Part shown: in pieces, positions 42,402 to 51,270 of the stretch
Layout of the letters: each line of letters opens with the position of its first letter
How positions within the stretch are numbered: the first letter of the stretch is position 1
From: Firmicutes bacterium UBA5201
GTDB lineage: Bacteria; Bacillota; Clostridia; Peptostreptococcales; Acidaminobacteraceae
Length of the DNA: 64,000 nt
Reading direction: 5' to 3'
Assembly: GCA_002412775.1 (NCBI GenBank)
Contig: DHVT01000001.1
Location: forward strand, 66,745-130,744
The notes under the pieces: model-generated
What the model was told of the DNA's origin: nothing
The model's database searches: none
What the model saw: only the letters and a program-made list of their open reading frames with translations
Translations under genes and position numbers: made by a program

Positions 42402-43943
42402 TCAATTGGAATTGATGCGATATATTTTTGTCTGCCATGGAAATGTTCCTGCATATCTGGTGATCCGCATGGCGTACACTGGGTTGTCGACTGTCCCCAC
42501 CAAAGTTGTGGAGGTATCCAGAAACTCGATCATATCTTGATAATAGGAAATATCCACATAGAGGAAATCCCACTTTGGACTGGTCTTGGCCAGGTAGTCC
42601 ATTTCGTCATGAATGAGGATGTATTCGATGGCATTTGTCCTAACAAAAGACTCGAAGTCATGGCCGTTATCAACGAGAAAGCCCAAATTTCTGACGTCGA
42701 TGAAATTTCTGTTTTCAAATGCTGTGATCATGTTCAGGTTGCCCAGCACACGAGCTTCCTTTGGCACATGGGACTGAATGTCCTTGATGACGTCTTCATA
42801 AGAACGATAGTAGGGCATTTCAGAGTAATATTGGTCCACGTTGCTATATAGGTGAAATGAGGCAACTGCTATCAATAAAAGCGGTATCCAGAATCTTTTA
42901 CGAGTGAAAGGTTCAATGTATTCACTGATGAGCAAGATCAGAAAGGGCATGATGAAAACTACTGAAGTCTGATTGTATCGGCCGATGATGAAAATACCGA
43001 TTCCCAGTGCGGTGATGATGGCAAGTTGATTGAGTGCACTACCGAAGTTGTCGCGCTTGTTCCTGAAAAGGAGGTAAGGCATGCCGAGCAAGGATATACC
43101 GATCAGAATCAACTCCGGCTTGATGTTATAAAGGTCGTAGGTGCCTCCGATGCGATGAAACAATTTGTACCAAAACCAGTAGAAACCTTCAAGTCTTGAT
43201 AGGGGCGGTGCATCAACTCCGAGCGATGAACCGAATTCAAAATACTTGCTGATGATTTCGGGGTTCCATGACAAACCGACGATCAGATAGACGATCACTC
43301 CGCCAATTGTGAAACCTATGAGTTTCATCAAGTCCTTGAGTGGTCGTTCCCTCATGAGAATCTGAGAAGTCATGAGAGCGGCAGAGGTCATGCCGATCAG
43401 AAAGCTGTTCGGATGGATTCCCATCCCTAGAAGGATCACAATGCCATAAGCGATTGGATTGAGTTTTTTCGATTGGATGAGATAGATATTGAGGAGCATG
43501 AAAAACAAGACCCATGTTTCCTGTCTGCCCGTGTGCGCACTGGCGATGAACTGGATATTCAGCGACAGTAGAGCAGATAGGGTCAGTGCTGTCCATTTGC
43601 AGTTGAATCGATTCTGAGCCAGCTTATAGAAAATCACGAGGGAAAGCAGACCGCCAATGAGCGAGACGAAGCGCATTGCGAATACCGTGCCGCCCAAAAC
43701 AAAGTAAATTCCGGCCTGTATGCTGTGATACAGCCATCTGAAAGGGTGTACGACCCGTGGATACAAGTTGTAAAAAGGTTCCGTCACTTGGAACGATCCA
43801 GATGTGACCATTTCCTCGGTGAGGCCTTTCAGCCATAGTTCATCGGAATGGACATTAGGAAAAGCGGTTAGTGTTTGAATATTAACAAATGCGTACAATA
43901 CCAAGAATACAATTACCAAAATGGTTTTTCCGTTTATGTTCAT
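42402..43943 (-). CDS. Family 39 glycosyltransferase (ArnT/PMT-like membrane enzyme)
   Basis: 513 residues with about 11-12 membrane segments. First extracytoplasmic loop has the acidic motif NVHSDELWLKGL, where GT39 enzymes hold the catalytic Asp; HPFRWLYHSIQAG follows. Uses a lipid-phosphate sugar as donor on the outer face of the membrane. Convergent with the GT2/ATP-grasp pair, which may make its donor. Acceptor (protein, lipid or wall polymer) unknown. Confidence 0.85.
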   Translation of the reverse strand: MNINGKTILVIVFLVLYAFVNIQTLTAFPNVHSDELWLKGLTEEMVTSGSFQVTEPFYNLYPRVVHPFRWLYHSIQAGIYFVLGGTVFAMRFVSLIGGLLSLVIFYKLAQNRFNCKWTALTLSALLSLNIQFIASAHTGRQETWVLFFMLLNIYLIQSKKLNPIAYGIVILLGMGIHPNSFLIGMTSAALMTSQILMRERPLKDLMKLIGFTIGGVIVYLIVGLSWNPEIISKYFEFGSSLGVDAPPLSRLEGFYWFWYKLFHRIGGTYDLYNIKPELILIGISLLGMPYLLFRNKRDNFGSALNQLAIITALGIGIFIIGRYNQTSVVFIMPFLILLISEYIEPFTRKRFWIPLLLIAVASFHLYSNVDQYYSEMPYYRSYEDVIKDIQSHVPKEARVLGNLNMITAFENRNFIDVRNLGFLVDNGHDFESFVRTNAIEYILIHDEMDYLAKTSPKWDFLYVDISYYQDMIEFLDTSTTLVGTVDNPVYAMRITRYAGTFPWQTKIYRINSN

Positions 43944-44103
43944 AATGCTCTACCTTTAGTGTTTGTCATGCTTTCATAATATCAGCAAGAGGTGATGGTG
44001 GCAATAGAGTGTATGTTAAAAAACTATCATTCCAATAAAGAATGCTATATAAGTAAAAGTGATAACCAATAATATGAAGATAGCATATAATAGTACGTGT
44101 AAG

Positions 44104-44149
44104 TGTGAAATAATTATCACACAATTTGTTAGATGTTTAACAATATACT
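44104..44149 (+). promoter_or_regulatory. Rex operator and second palindrome at the rhodanese promoter
   Basis: TTGTTAGATGTTTAACAA (44126-44143) matches the clostridial Rex consensus TTGTTAANNNNTTAACAA at all but one fixed position and abuts the -10 box TATACT (44144-44149). Upstream lies GTGTGAAATAATTATCACAC (44103-44122), a near-perfect inverted repeat whose TGTGA and TCACA halves are 8, not 6, bases apart. Nothing else is recognisable in 43944-44190. Confidence 0.7.
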
Positions 44150-44190
44150 CCAATTATGCAATCTCACAAATTCGTTAATGGAGGGTTTAC

Positions 44191-45105
44191 ATGACAAAAA
44201 GAAATCAGACGATAAAACTTCTCATTTTGTCATTGCTTTTGGTTTTTGCATTGACTTCATGCGCCAATGATACGACGTATCCAGGTACAATGAACGTGGT
44301 TGAGGCTTTAAAGGTAATCGAAGATTTAGCGTCGGGTGCGGATGTGATCTTAGTGGATGCCAGAGGAGAAGAGGCTTATGACAAAGGCCATGTGGAAGGT
44401 GCGATCTGCCTTTCGCCTACAGAGCTGGTATCGGACGGACCTGTTCCTATGACTCTGGCTTCAAAAGAGCAAGTTGAAAATGTATTGAGTGAAAAAGGCA
44501 TTTCGAACAATAGCGTGATTTATGTTTATGACGACAATCAGGGTGTCAGTGCAGGCCGAATTTGGTGGACGCTCAAAGTGTTCGGTCATGAAAAGGTCAT
44601 GATTGTCAATGGTGGTTCAGCGGCTCTGGTCGAGGCAAAAGCACCTCTTACACTTGAAGAGACCAAGTTGACAAAAACTGCTTATGTCGCAAAGGATGCC
44701 AACCAATCCATGGTGGTGTCTTATGATGAAGTGGCTGAACTTGCTGAGAATCCTGTAGACGGCGTCGTAATTTTAGATGTGCGTTCATTGGCCGAGTATC
44801 AAGCTGGTTACATTCCAGGTGCAGTGCTTTATCCACACACCAAGAATCTTTACAAAGATGGGACATTCATGTCGAGCAGAGACCTTGGATTATTTTACAA
44901 AGAAGCTGGATTGAACAAAGAGAATACCATTATCGTCTATTGCAAATCATCTTTTAGAGCGACTCAAACCGTGGCCCTTTTGCAGGAAGCGGGTTATGAG
45001 AATCTGAAAGTATATGATGGCGCATGGCTTGAATGGGAAACAAAAACGGACGTAATTGTTCCGGTTGAGGAAACAGCACCAGTCGGTCCGTCAGACGGAT
45101 CTTGA
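44191..45105 (+). CDS. Exported two-domain rhodanese lipoprotein
   Basis: 304 residues. Signal peptide with lipobox LTSC (Cys24). Two rhodanese domains (about 33-150 and 170-290). The first has YDDNQGVSAGR where the active-site Cys should be, so it is probably inactive; the second has CKSSFRAT with the catalytic Cys. Architecture of SseA-type thiosulfate or mercaptopyruvate sulfurtransferases, but outside the cell. First gene of a Rex-box operon with the four-domain rhodanese. Confidence 0.9.
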   Translation: MTKRNQTIKLLILSLLLVFALTSCANDTTYPGTMNVVEALKVIEDLASGADVILVDARGEEAYDKGHVEGAICLSPTELVSDGPVPMTLASKEQVENVLSEKGISNNSVIYVYDDNQGVSAGRIWWTLKVFGHEKVMIVNGGSAALVEAKAPLTLEETKLTKTAYVAKDANQSMVVSYDEVAELAENPVDGVVILDVRSLAEYQAGYIPGAVLYPHTKNLYKDGTFMSSRDLGLFYKEAGLNKENTIIVYCKSSFRATQTVALLQEAGYENLKVYDGAWLEWETKTDVIVPVEETAPVGPSDGS

Positions 45106-45139
45106 TCTACACACTTTTGATTAGTGGAGGGGAACTCGA

Positions 45140-46915
45140 ATGAAAAAATGGCTAACGTTATTACTTACATTAGTTTTGGTATTATCTGTCACCGCATGCG
45201 GTAAGACAGAAGAGCCTGCGGCATCTATGGATTTGACGGATGGCGCTGATGCACCTGCAGTTGAGGAACCGGTTGCTTCTGAACCGGCATCAGATATGGA
45301 TGCGCTTGCAATTGCTTATTTTGACAATATGCCTGATCATAGATACATGATCAGCCAAAAAGATTTTGTTGAACTTGTCAAAACCGACGACGCAATCACA
45401 ATAATCGACATCAGAAGTGCTGAAGATTATGGAAAAGGTCATGTCAAAGGCGCAGTCAATATGCCTTGGGGACCGGCGATCGCAGAAGGTCTTTCATCAA
45501 TACCATCTGACAAGCCAGTATTTGTATATTGCTATACAGGTCAAACTGCCGGTCAAGCAGTCATGACTCTCAATATGGCTGGATTTGACGCAAGAACAGT
45601 ATCATTCGGTTGGAATCTTGGCATATCAAAAGTTGAAGGCGTTGACGCGGTAACCACCACTGATGCGGCTACTCTTGATGCTGATGTGACTGAAATCGAT
45701 GCGAGCATCCAAGAAGCGATTACCGCTTACTATGAAGGTCTCGCGGCTGTATCGGATTCAAAATACAAGAACTACAAAGTATCTGAAGACGATCTCAAAG
45801 CAATGGTTGATCTTAAAGATGACAGTATTTTCATCCTTTCGGTCAGAAGCGCTAAAGATTATGCGATCGGACACATCGAAGATGCCACAAATATTCCTTT
45901 CGCAAAAGGAATGGCAAACTCATTTGGCACGTTGCCTAAAGATAAGACTATTGTGGTTTATTGCTACACAGGACAAACTGCTGGACAGGCAACTGCAGCC
46001 TTGAGAATGATGGGCTATGACGCAGTGTCTCTCAACGGTGGTATGGGAACTGCAGCCAACGCACCACAAGGTTGGTCGAACCATGGTTTCCCTGTTGTAA
46101 GTGAAGCATCCGCAAAAGTTGAAGAGCTTTACAATGGTATGCCTGCTCATATCTACAAAGTTCCTGAGAAGGAGTTCGTAGAAAAAGTGGTTGCTGGTGA
46201 AGAGATGACAATTCTTGACATCCGTGGCGCCGCAGATTATGAAAAAGGTCATATCAAAGGCGCGGTGAACGTACCTTGGGGAACTGCAATCGCAGAAACT
46301 CTAGTGAATATTCCTGCTGACAAACCAGTATATATCTACTGCTATACCGGACAAACTGCCGGTCAAGCTGTAACAACTTATAATGTTGCGGGATTCGAAG
46401 CTTACAGTGTCAACCTTGGATGGAACTTTGGAATTTCAAAAGTTGAAGGCGTAGATGCTGTAACGACTACAGAAGTTGCCACTTTGGACGCAGCGGTAAC
46501 TGAAATTCCAGAAGCAATCCAGCATTCAATCACTGCATACTATGAAGGCATGGTAGCACTCTCGGATTCAGTTTATAAGAATTACAAAATTTCTGAAGCG
46601 GATTTAAAGGCTATGATGGATGCGAAAGATGAATCCATTTATATCCTTTCAGTAAGAAAAGCTGAAGATTTTGCCGCTGGTCATATCGAAGGCGCTTCAA
46701 ACATACCTTTCGGTACAAGCATGATCAGTGAATTCAAGAATCTTCCTAAAGACAAAGTGATAGTAGTTTATTGCTACACTGGTCAAACTGCGGGTCAAGC
46801 AACTGCCGCACTTAGACTGATGGGTTACAAAGCTGTTTCACTGAACGGCGGTATGGGAACTCCAGCCAACGTTCCTATGGGTTGGGCAAATCAGGGGTTA
46901 CCTGTAGTTCAATAA
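45140..46915 (+). CDS. Exported lipoprotein with four rhodanese domains
   Basis: 591 residues. Signal peptide with lipobox SVTAC (Cys20), an acidic/Ala-rich linker, then four rhodanese domains, each with the same active-site loop CYTGQTAGQA. The domains form an A-B-A-B pattern: residues after about 60 repeat with an offset of exactly 270 residues (GCCTGATCAT at 45331 and GCCTGCTCAT at 46141), so a two-domain unit was duplicated. No domain has lost its Cys. Probably an extracellular sulfur-transfer or polysulfide-binding protein, expressed with the preceding rhodanese. Confidence 0.92.
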   Translation: MKKWLTLLLTLVLVLSVTACGKTEEPAASMDLTDGADAPAVEEPVASEPASDMDALAIAYFDNMPDHRYMISQKDFVELVKTDDAITIIDIRSAEDYGKGHVKGAVNMPWGPAIAEGLSSIPSDKPVFVYCYTGQTAGQAVMTLNMAGFDARTVSFGWNLGISKVEGVDAVTTTDAATLDADVTEIDASIQEAITAYYEGLAAVSDSKYKNYKVSEDDLKAMVDLKDDSIFILSVRSAKDYAIGHIEDATNIPFAKGMANSFGTLPKDKTIVVYCYTGQTAGQATAALRMMGYDAVSLNGGMGTAANAPQGWSNHGFPVVSEASAKVEELYNGMPAHIYKVPEKEFVEKVVAGEEMTILDIRGAADYEKGHIKGAVNVPWGTAIAETLVNIPADKPVYIYCYTGQTAGQAVTTYNVAGFEAYSVNLGWNFGISKVEGVDAVTTTEVATLDAAVTEIPEAIQHSITAYYEGMVALSDSVYKNYKISEADLKAMMDAKDESIYILSVRKAEDFAAGHIEGASNIPFGTSMISEFKNLPKDKVIVVYCYTGQTAGQATAALRLMGYKAVSLNGGMGTPANVPMGWANQGLPVVQ

Positions 46916-46935
46916 ATAGGGTTCAAGTTTAAAAC

Positions 46936-46982
46936 AAGGGTGCCGATTCATGATATAATTTGTGAAGAGGCGCCCTTTTTAC
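46936..46982 (+). terminator. Terminator of the rhodanese operon
   Basis: AAGGGTGCC (46936-46944) pairs with GGCGCCCTT (46969-46977), then TTT. The 24-base loop contains TATAAT (46954-46959), which could be the -10 box for the next gene. Confidence 0.65.
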
Positions 46983-47007
46983 ATATTGATGAAACGAGGT
47001 ATAGGAG

Positions 47008-48135
47008 ATGGTCATTCCTTTCAACAAACCATATGAATCCGAGCAATGGATCGATCAGGTTCATAAGAATTGGCGTCATAGTGACAATGGAAAAAAACTC
47101 CGTCACGCTTTTGATAAATTAGGATATTCAGTTGAAAAACATCCGATGCTGTTTGTGAATTCAGCCACCGCCGCGCTGGAAGTCATGGCACTCGTCACTG
47201 GAATCAAACCTGGTGATGAGGTGATCATGCCTTCATTTACTTATGCCGCAACTGCAAACGCTTTTGCGAAGTTCGGTGCAAAAGTAATCTTCGTGGATAT
47301 TGAGGCGAGTACGCTCAATATCGATGTCAGTGCTGTGAAAAATGCCATCAGCGAACGGACAAAAGCCATTATTCCCATCCATTACGGTGGGGTTTCGGCT
47401 GATATGGACGCCTTGATGACTATTTGTGAAACTGATATTTTACTTCTTGAGGATGGTGCCCATACGGTCGGTGCCAAATTCAGGGGCAAATTGCTTGGGA
47501 CAATGGGAACCTTGGGGTGTCTCAGTTTTCACCACACAAAAAACATTACCTCCGGAGGCAGTGGAGGCAGTCTAATTGTCAATGACCCGAAGTATTTGGA
47601 TGCCTCAGAAGAAACCATCCATCAGGGAACGGATCAGGCTGCGTTTAAAAAAGGCAAGGTTGATGCCTACACATGGCAACGTTTGGGAGGGGAATATGAG
47701 ATGCATCCGTTTTCAAGTGCCTATCTGACAGAAGCAATCGGTGACCTCCGCATGGTAACTGACCGGCGAATCAAATTATGGAATCAATATCATGAAGCGT
47801 TAAAACCTCTTCAGGATCAAGGTGTTCTTTCTCTAGCGAAAATTCCCGGGTATGCGGAGTCCAATGGACATGTTTTTTATGTTCTCACAGGCAGTGTAAG
47901 GGAGCGCAATGCTTTATGCGGCTATCTGCAAAACAGAAATATCAGTGCTTACTCCCATTACGAACCACTTCATAGAACACAAATCGGTAGAAGGGTGGGC
48001 AAGCATTCGGGAGATATGGCGATCACCATGAGTGTCTCCGAGAGAATTCTACGACTACCGATCTACTATGATTTGACCGACGAACAGCAATTGACGGTGA
48101 TCAATAAAATATATGATTTTTACAAGACATTATAA
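47008..48135 (+). CDS. DegT/DnrJ/EryC1/StrS-family sugar aminotransferase
   Basis: 375 residues. PLP-dependent fold: FVNSATAALEVMA, EVIMPSFTYAATANAFAKFGAK, LLEDGAHTVGAKF and the PLP-binding Lys in FHHTKNITSGGSGG (about 187). Such enzymes aminate 3- or 4-keto sugar nucleotides (ArnB, WecE, FdtB). The next gene is a sugar-nucleotide dehydratase that could supply the keto sugar. Starts at ATG 47008 after GAGGT. Confidence 0.9.
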   Translation: MVIPFNKPYESEQWIDQVHKNWRHSDNGKKLRHAFDKLGYSVEKHPMLFVNSATAALEVMALVTGIKPGDEVIMPSFTYAATANAFAKFGAKVIFVDIEASTLNIDVSAVKNAISERTKAIIPIHYGGVSADMDALMTICETDILLLEDGAHTVGAKFRGKLLGTMGTLGCLSFHHTKNITSGGSGGSLIVNDPKYLDASEETIHQGTDQAAFKKGKVDAYTWQRLGGEYEMHPFSSAYLTEAIGDLRMVTDRRIKLWNQYHEALKPLQDQGVLSLAKIPGYAESNGHVFYVLTGSVRERNALCGYLQNRNISAYSHYEPLHRTQIGRRVGKHSGDMAITMSVSERILRLPIYYDLTDEQQLTVINKIYDFYKTL

Positions 48136-48147
48136 GGAGTGACTGCA

Positions 48148-49119
48148 ATGGCAAACATTTTAGTGACGGGTGGAGCGGGATTCATAGGCAGCCATTTCGT
48201 CAGAGCACTTGACCAAAAGCAATTTGGAAAAATCGTTGTGTATGATATGATGACCTATTCAAGTGATTTGAATCGCTTGAAAGGTTTTGACGGATTGATA
48301 GTCACCGGTGACATCGGTGACTTTGAAAAGGTGGTTTCCACACTTCGGGATGGTGAGATTACCCACATAGTGAATTTTGCCGCAGAGAGTCATGTGGACA
48401 GAAGTATTGAGGATGTGAATCCTTTTTTGAAGACCAATGTGTTTGGAACTGTAAATCTCATGGAGGCCGCAAGTGCGTACTGGCTTGAGACGGATGGTGG
48501 GTATAAAGGCAAGTTGTTTGTCCATATCTCGACGGATGAGGTTTATGGTGAACTCAGTGAAAAAGTTAGGCCGCTCGATGAAAAGGCCCCGTTAAGACCA
48601 TCCAATCCTTATGCCGCATCAAAGGCGGCAGCAGACCAATTCGTGATCGCAAAAATCAGCGGAGAAGGATTTCCAGGTATGATTGTCAGAAGCAGCAACA
48701 ATTATGGGCTGATGCAAAATGATGAAAAATTGATTCCAAAGATTGTGCATTGCCTGAAAGAAGGCAAAGACATTCCTCTATATGGAAATGGTCAACAAAG
48801 GAGATGCTGGCTTTTTGTCGAAGATTACTGCAGAATATTGAACGCGTTGATCCAACTGGAGCCGATAGGGGAAATATTCAATGTCAAGGGCGCTTCCAGT
48901 ATGAGCAATCATGAAGTCGTCAGTAAAATGAGAGCGGCTTATGCCACATTTGTGAATCTACCGGTTGAAGCGGTTTCAGACATCGCTTTTGTTCAGGATC
49001 GGAAAATGCATGATTTTTATTATAATATCGATCAGTCCAAATTGATGCGAACGGCAATAAGTCCAGCACATAAAAAGTTGGAGGATTTTATTGATGAGAA
49101 ACATTTTTTCATTAAGTGA
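48148..49119 (+). CDS. NAD-dependent sugar-nucleotide 4,6-dehydratase/epimerase (RmlB-like)
   Basis: 323 residues, extended SDR. NAD motif GGAGFIGSHF (7-16), STDEVYGEL (Thr-Asp-Glu typical of 4,6-dehydratases), the catalytic YAASK, and RSSNNYG. Probably makes a 4-keto-6-deoxy sugar nucleotide for the aminotransferase encoded just before it. AAGGAG fits ATG 48148; three in-frame codons upstream are not needed. Confidence 0.88.
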   Translation: MANILVTGGAGFIGSHFVRALDQKQFGKIVVYDMMTYSSDLNRLKGFDGLIVTGDIGDFEKVVSTLRDGEITHIVNFAAESHVDRSIEDVNPFLKTNVFGTVNLMEAASAYWLETDGGYKGKLFVHISTDEVYGELSEKVRPLDEKAPLRPSNPYAASKAAADQFVIAKISGEGFPGMIVRSSNNYGLMQNDEKLIPKIVHCLKEGKDIPLYGNGQQRRCWLFVEDYCRILNALIQLEPIGEIFNVKGASSMSNHEVVSKMRAAYATFVNLPVEAVSDIAFVQDRKMHDFYYNIDQSKLMRTAISPAHKKLEDFIDEKHFFIK

Positions 49120-49120
49120 G

Positions 49121-49181
49121 TTGACAATGACCCAATTTGATATTATAATCCTATTATGCTTATATGCCCATGAAGGCATAT
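49121..49181 (+). promoter_or_regulatory. arsR promoter and operator
   Basis: TTGACA 49121-49126 and TATAAT 49144-49149, 17-base spacer. Just downstream the inverted repeat ATATGCC-CATGAA-GGCATAT (49162-49181) covers the early transcribed region, the usual place for an ArsR/SmtB operator. Confidence 0.8.
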
Positions 49182-49202
49182 GCAAAATGAGAAAGGATTG
49201 TT

Positions 49203-49535
49203 ATGGAATTGACCAGACTTTTTAAAGTGTTGTCGGATGATACCCGGCTCAGGATATTGGCACTCTTGATGAATCGATCCCTATGCGTCTGTATGATGTG
49301 CGAGGTACTTGATTTGTCACAGCCAAACGTATCCAAACATTTGGCGAAATTAAGGGATATGGGATTGGTGAAAGACAATAGACATGAGCAGTTCATTTAC
49401 TATGAACTTAAAAGAGACAATACCCTACTCAGCACCATATTGTATTGGATCAATGAAAATATTGAAACTTATGAAATCTTGAAAAGCGATCGTGAGAGAT
49501 TGCTGGAGATGAAAAACGACATCGAACACTGTTAG
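49203..49535 (+). CDS. ArsR/SmtB-family metalloregulator
   Basis: 110 residues, winged HTH (DLSQPNVSKHLAKLRDMGLV). The metal-sensing helix carries CVCMMCEVL: Cys-x-Cys plus a third Cys, like the ArsR-type As(III)/Sb(III) site. Binds the operator at 49162-49181 and is released by metal. Co-transcribed with two permease halves. Confidence 0.92.
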   Translation: MELTRLFKVLSDDTRLRILALLMNRSLCVCMMCEVLDLSQPNVSKHLAKLRDMGLVKDNRHEQFIYYELKRDNTLLSTILYWINENIETYEILKSDRERLLEMKNDIEHC

Positions 49536-49556
49536 CGGGGAAAGGACCTAAAAATC

Positions 49557-50033
49557 ATGAATACAGCATTTTATATTTTAGCGTTTATTTTATTGGGAGT
49601 ATCCTATTATAAAGACAAGAACAAGACGAAAAAAGCACTCATGAAAGCCTGGAAGGCTTTTGAAAACATTTTACCTGAATTTTTGGTGGTGATACTTTTC
49701 GTAGGTTTCATCATTGCGGCTATGGATCCTGAAACGATCTCGAAAATCATTGGAGCAGATTCAGGTGTGATGGGGGTCGTTCTGGCGAGTGTTGTGGGTG
49801 CGATAACTTTGATCCCGGGATTTGTTGCATTCCCGATGGCTGCGCTTTTGCTGGAAGGTGGAGCGGGCTATGTTCAAATAGGTGCCTTTGTCTCATCTCT
49901 CATGATGGTAGGTGTGGTGACAATACCTGTGGAAATCAAATATTTCGGAAAAAAGATCACTTTGGCCAGAAACATGTTGGCGTTTCTATTTTCCTTTGTT
50001 GTGGCGATTGTGATGGGGGTGGTGTTATCATGA
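49557..50033 (+). CDS. Predicted permease half (YraQ/UPF0718-like), first
   Basis: 158 residues with four to five hydrophobic segments (LPEFLVVILFVGFIIAAM, GAITLIPGFVAFPMAALLLEGGAGYVQIGAFVSSLMMVG). Looks like the N-terminal half of the roughly 300-residue permeases associated with ArsR genes; the following gene is the other half. Overlaps it by 4 bases. Metal(loid) efflux is inferred from the ArsR neighbour. Confidence 0.72.
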   Translation: MNTAFYILAFILLGVSYYKDKNKTKKALMKAWKAFENILPEFLVVILFVGFIIAAMDPETISKIIGADSGVMGVVLASVVGAITLIPGFVAFPMAALLLEGGAGYVQIGAFVSSLMMVGVVTIPVEIKYFGKKITLARNMLAFLFSFVVAIVMGVVLS

Positions 50034-50557
50034 AAAAAGTAGCTAAAAGATATAAAGGTTTTATAGCTGCAGTCATCGGTATGCTCGTGCTGACACTGTT
50101 CAACCGAGAGCTTGGCATGAAAGCGATTGATGTGACGACATATTCCTTTATGGAAATGATTGCAGTGATTCCACCAGTTTTTATATTGCTTGGATTATTG
50201 GATATATGGGTTCCAAAGGAAACCATGACCCGCTATATGGGTGAAGGTTCCGGCATCAAAGGTGTCCTGCTCGCATTCTTCATCGGTTCCGCTGCGGCTG
50301 GACCACTCTATGGCGCTTTTCCGGTAGCGGCAGTATTTATGAAAAAAGGCGTGAAATTCTCAAACATTCTCATTTTCATCGGCGCTTGGTCCACAACCAA
50401 AATACCGATGTTCCTATTTGAGATCACTGCGCTCGGACCAGTATTCGCAATCACGCGATTATTGGTGAATATTCCAGGAATTATAATAATCGCAATGGCC
50501 TTATCGGCTATATCGAGTAAAAAAAAGGTTGCCACCTTATGTAGTGTGACTGAATAA
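50030..50557 (+). CDS. Predicted permease half (YraQ/UPF0718-like), second
   Basis: 175 residues, four to five hydrophobic segments (PPVFILLGLLDIWVPKETMTRYMGEGSGIKGVLLAFFIGSAAAGPLYGAFPVAAVFMKKG). Related in sequence to the first half, including the GPLYGAFP/PGFVAFPM motif, so the two genes arose by duplication. Translationally coupled. Followed by a terminator. Confidence 0.72.
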   Translation: MKKVAKRYKGFIAAVIGMLVLTLFNRELGMKAIDVTTYSFMEMIAVIPPVFILLGLLDIWVPKETMTRYMGEGSGIKGVLLAFFIGSAAAGPLYGAFPVAAVFMKKGVKFSNILIFIGAWSTTKIPMFLFEITALGPVFAITRLLVNIPGIIIIAMALSAISSKKKVATLCSVTE

Positions 50558-50561
50558 TAAA

Positions 50562-50592
50562 AAAAGTGTTACTTCGGTAACGCTTTTTTATT
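50562..50592 (+). terminator. Terminator of the arsR-permease operon
   Basis: AAAAAGTGTTAC-TTCG-GTAACGCTTTTTTATTT. Confidence 0.9.
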
Positions 50593-50641
50593 TGAAACTA
50601 TGCTAGAATCAGACATCATAACAGTAAAGGTGGTATTTGAT

Positions 50642-51259
50642 TTGGTTAAAAATCTGATTCGTTGGTTATTTTTTGGATTGTTCTTATTTTTGGTGCTGAA
50701 CGGAAAGATGTTTCTTTGGCTTGCGATCTTTGGCTTGAGTATGGTGCTAAGTCTCTTTTGGGGTAGAATCTATTGCGGATATATATGTCCAATGAATACG
50801 GTGATGATTCCTGCAGAAAAACTATCAGTCAAGTTGGGACTTCAGGCGAAAAAAGTTCCTAAGATTCTAAAAACCAATTGGCTTCCATGGGTGGTTCTCT
50901 TTTTGATGGTTGCGGTTACCGCTTTTTTCAAGAAGACAATGTCGAAAGATCTTCCTATGCTCATGGCGCTATTGATACTTTCTGTAGTCGTGACTTTAAG
51001 ATACAAGCAATATGTTTTCCATAATCATGTTTGTCCATTTGGTGTGTTGCAGAAATGGTCCGGTAAGAATGCGAAGCGGTCACATCGTGTTGACGCCGCA
51101 AGTTGTATAGGCTGTAAGATCTGTGAGAAAACTTGCCCTACGGGTGCGGTTTTGGTAGAGCAAGACACCGGTAAGGCCGTTATTGATATTGCCTATTGTC
51201 TTCAATGTGGAAATTGTACCGAGGTTTGTCCCAAAAAAGCGATAGAGCCTTGGGCTTGA
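50642..51259 (+). CDS. NapH/CcoG-like membrane 4Fe-4S protein
   Basis: About 205 residues. Four hydrophobic segments, a membrane-proximal CGYICP motif (about 48-53) and a second HNHVCPFG, then two C-terminal ferredoxin motifs CIGCKICEKTCP and CLQCGNCTEVCP. Family of NapH-type electron-transfer proteins. AAAGGTGG at about 50626-50633 supports a TTG start at 50642; the ATG at 50600 has no ribosome site. Partner enzyme not identifiable here. Confidence 0.82.
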   Translation: MVKNLIRWLFFGLFLFLVLNGKMFLWLAIFGLSMVLSLFWGRIYCGYICPMNTVMIPAEKLSVKLGLQAKKVPKILKTNWLPWVVLFLMVAVTAFFKKTMSKDLPMLMALLILSVVVTLRYKQYVFHNHVCPFGVLQKWSGKNAKRSHRVDAASCIGCKICEKTCPTGAVLVEQDTGKAVIDIAYCLQCGNCTEVCPKKAIEPWA

Positions 51260-51270
51260 AGCCCTAAGCT

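Noticed and set aside
44103..44122. A third Crp/Fnr-type site before the rhodanese operon
   Set aside because: The TGTGA and TCACA halves are 8 bases apart, not 6, and the distance to the -10 box differs from the two good sites; kept only as an unexplained palindrome.
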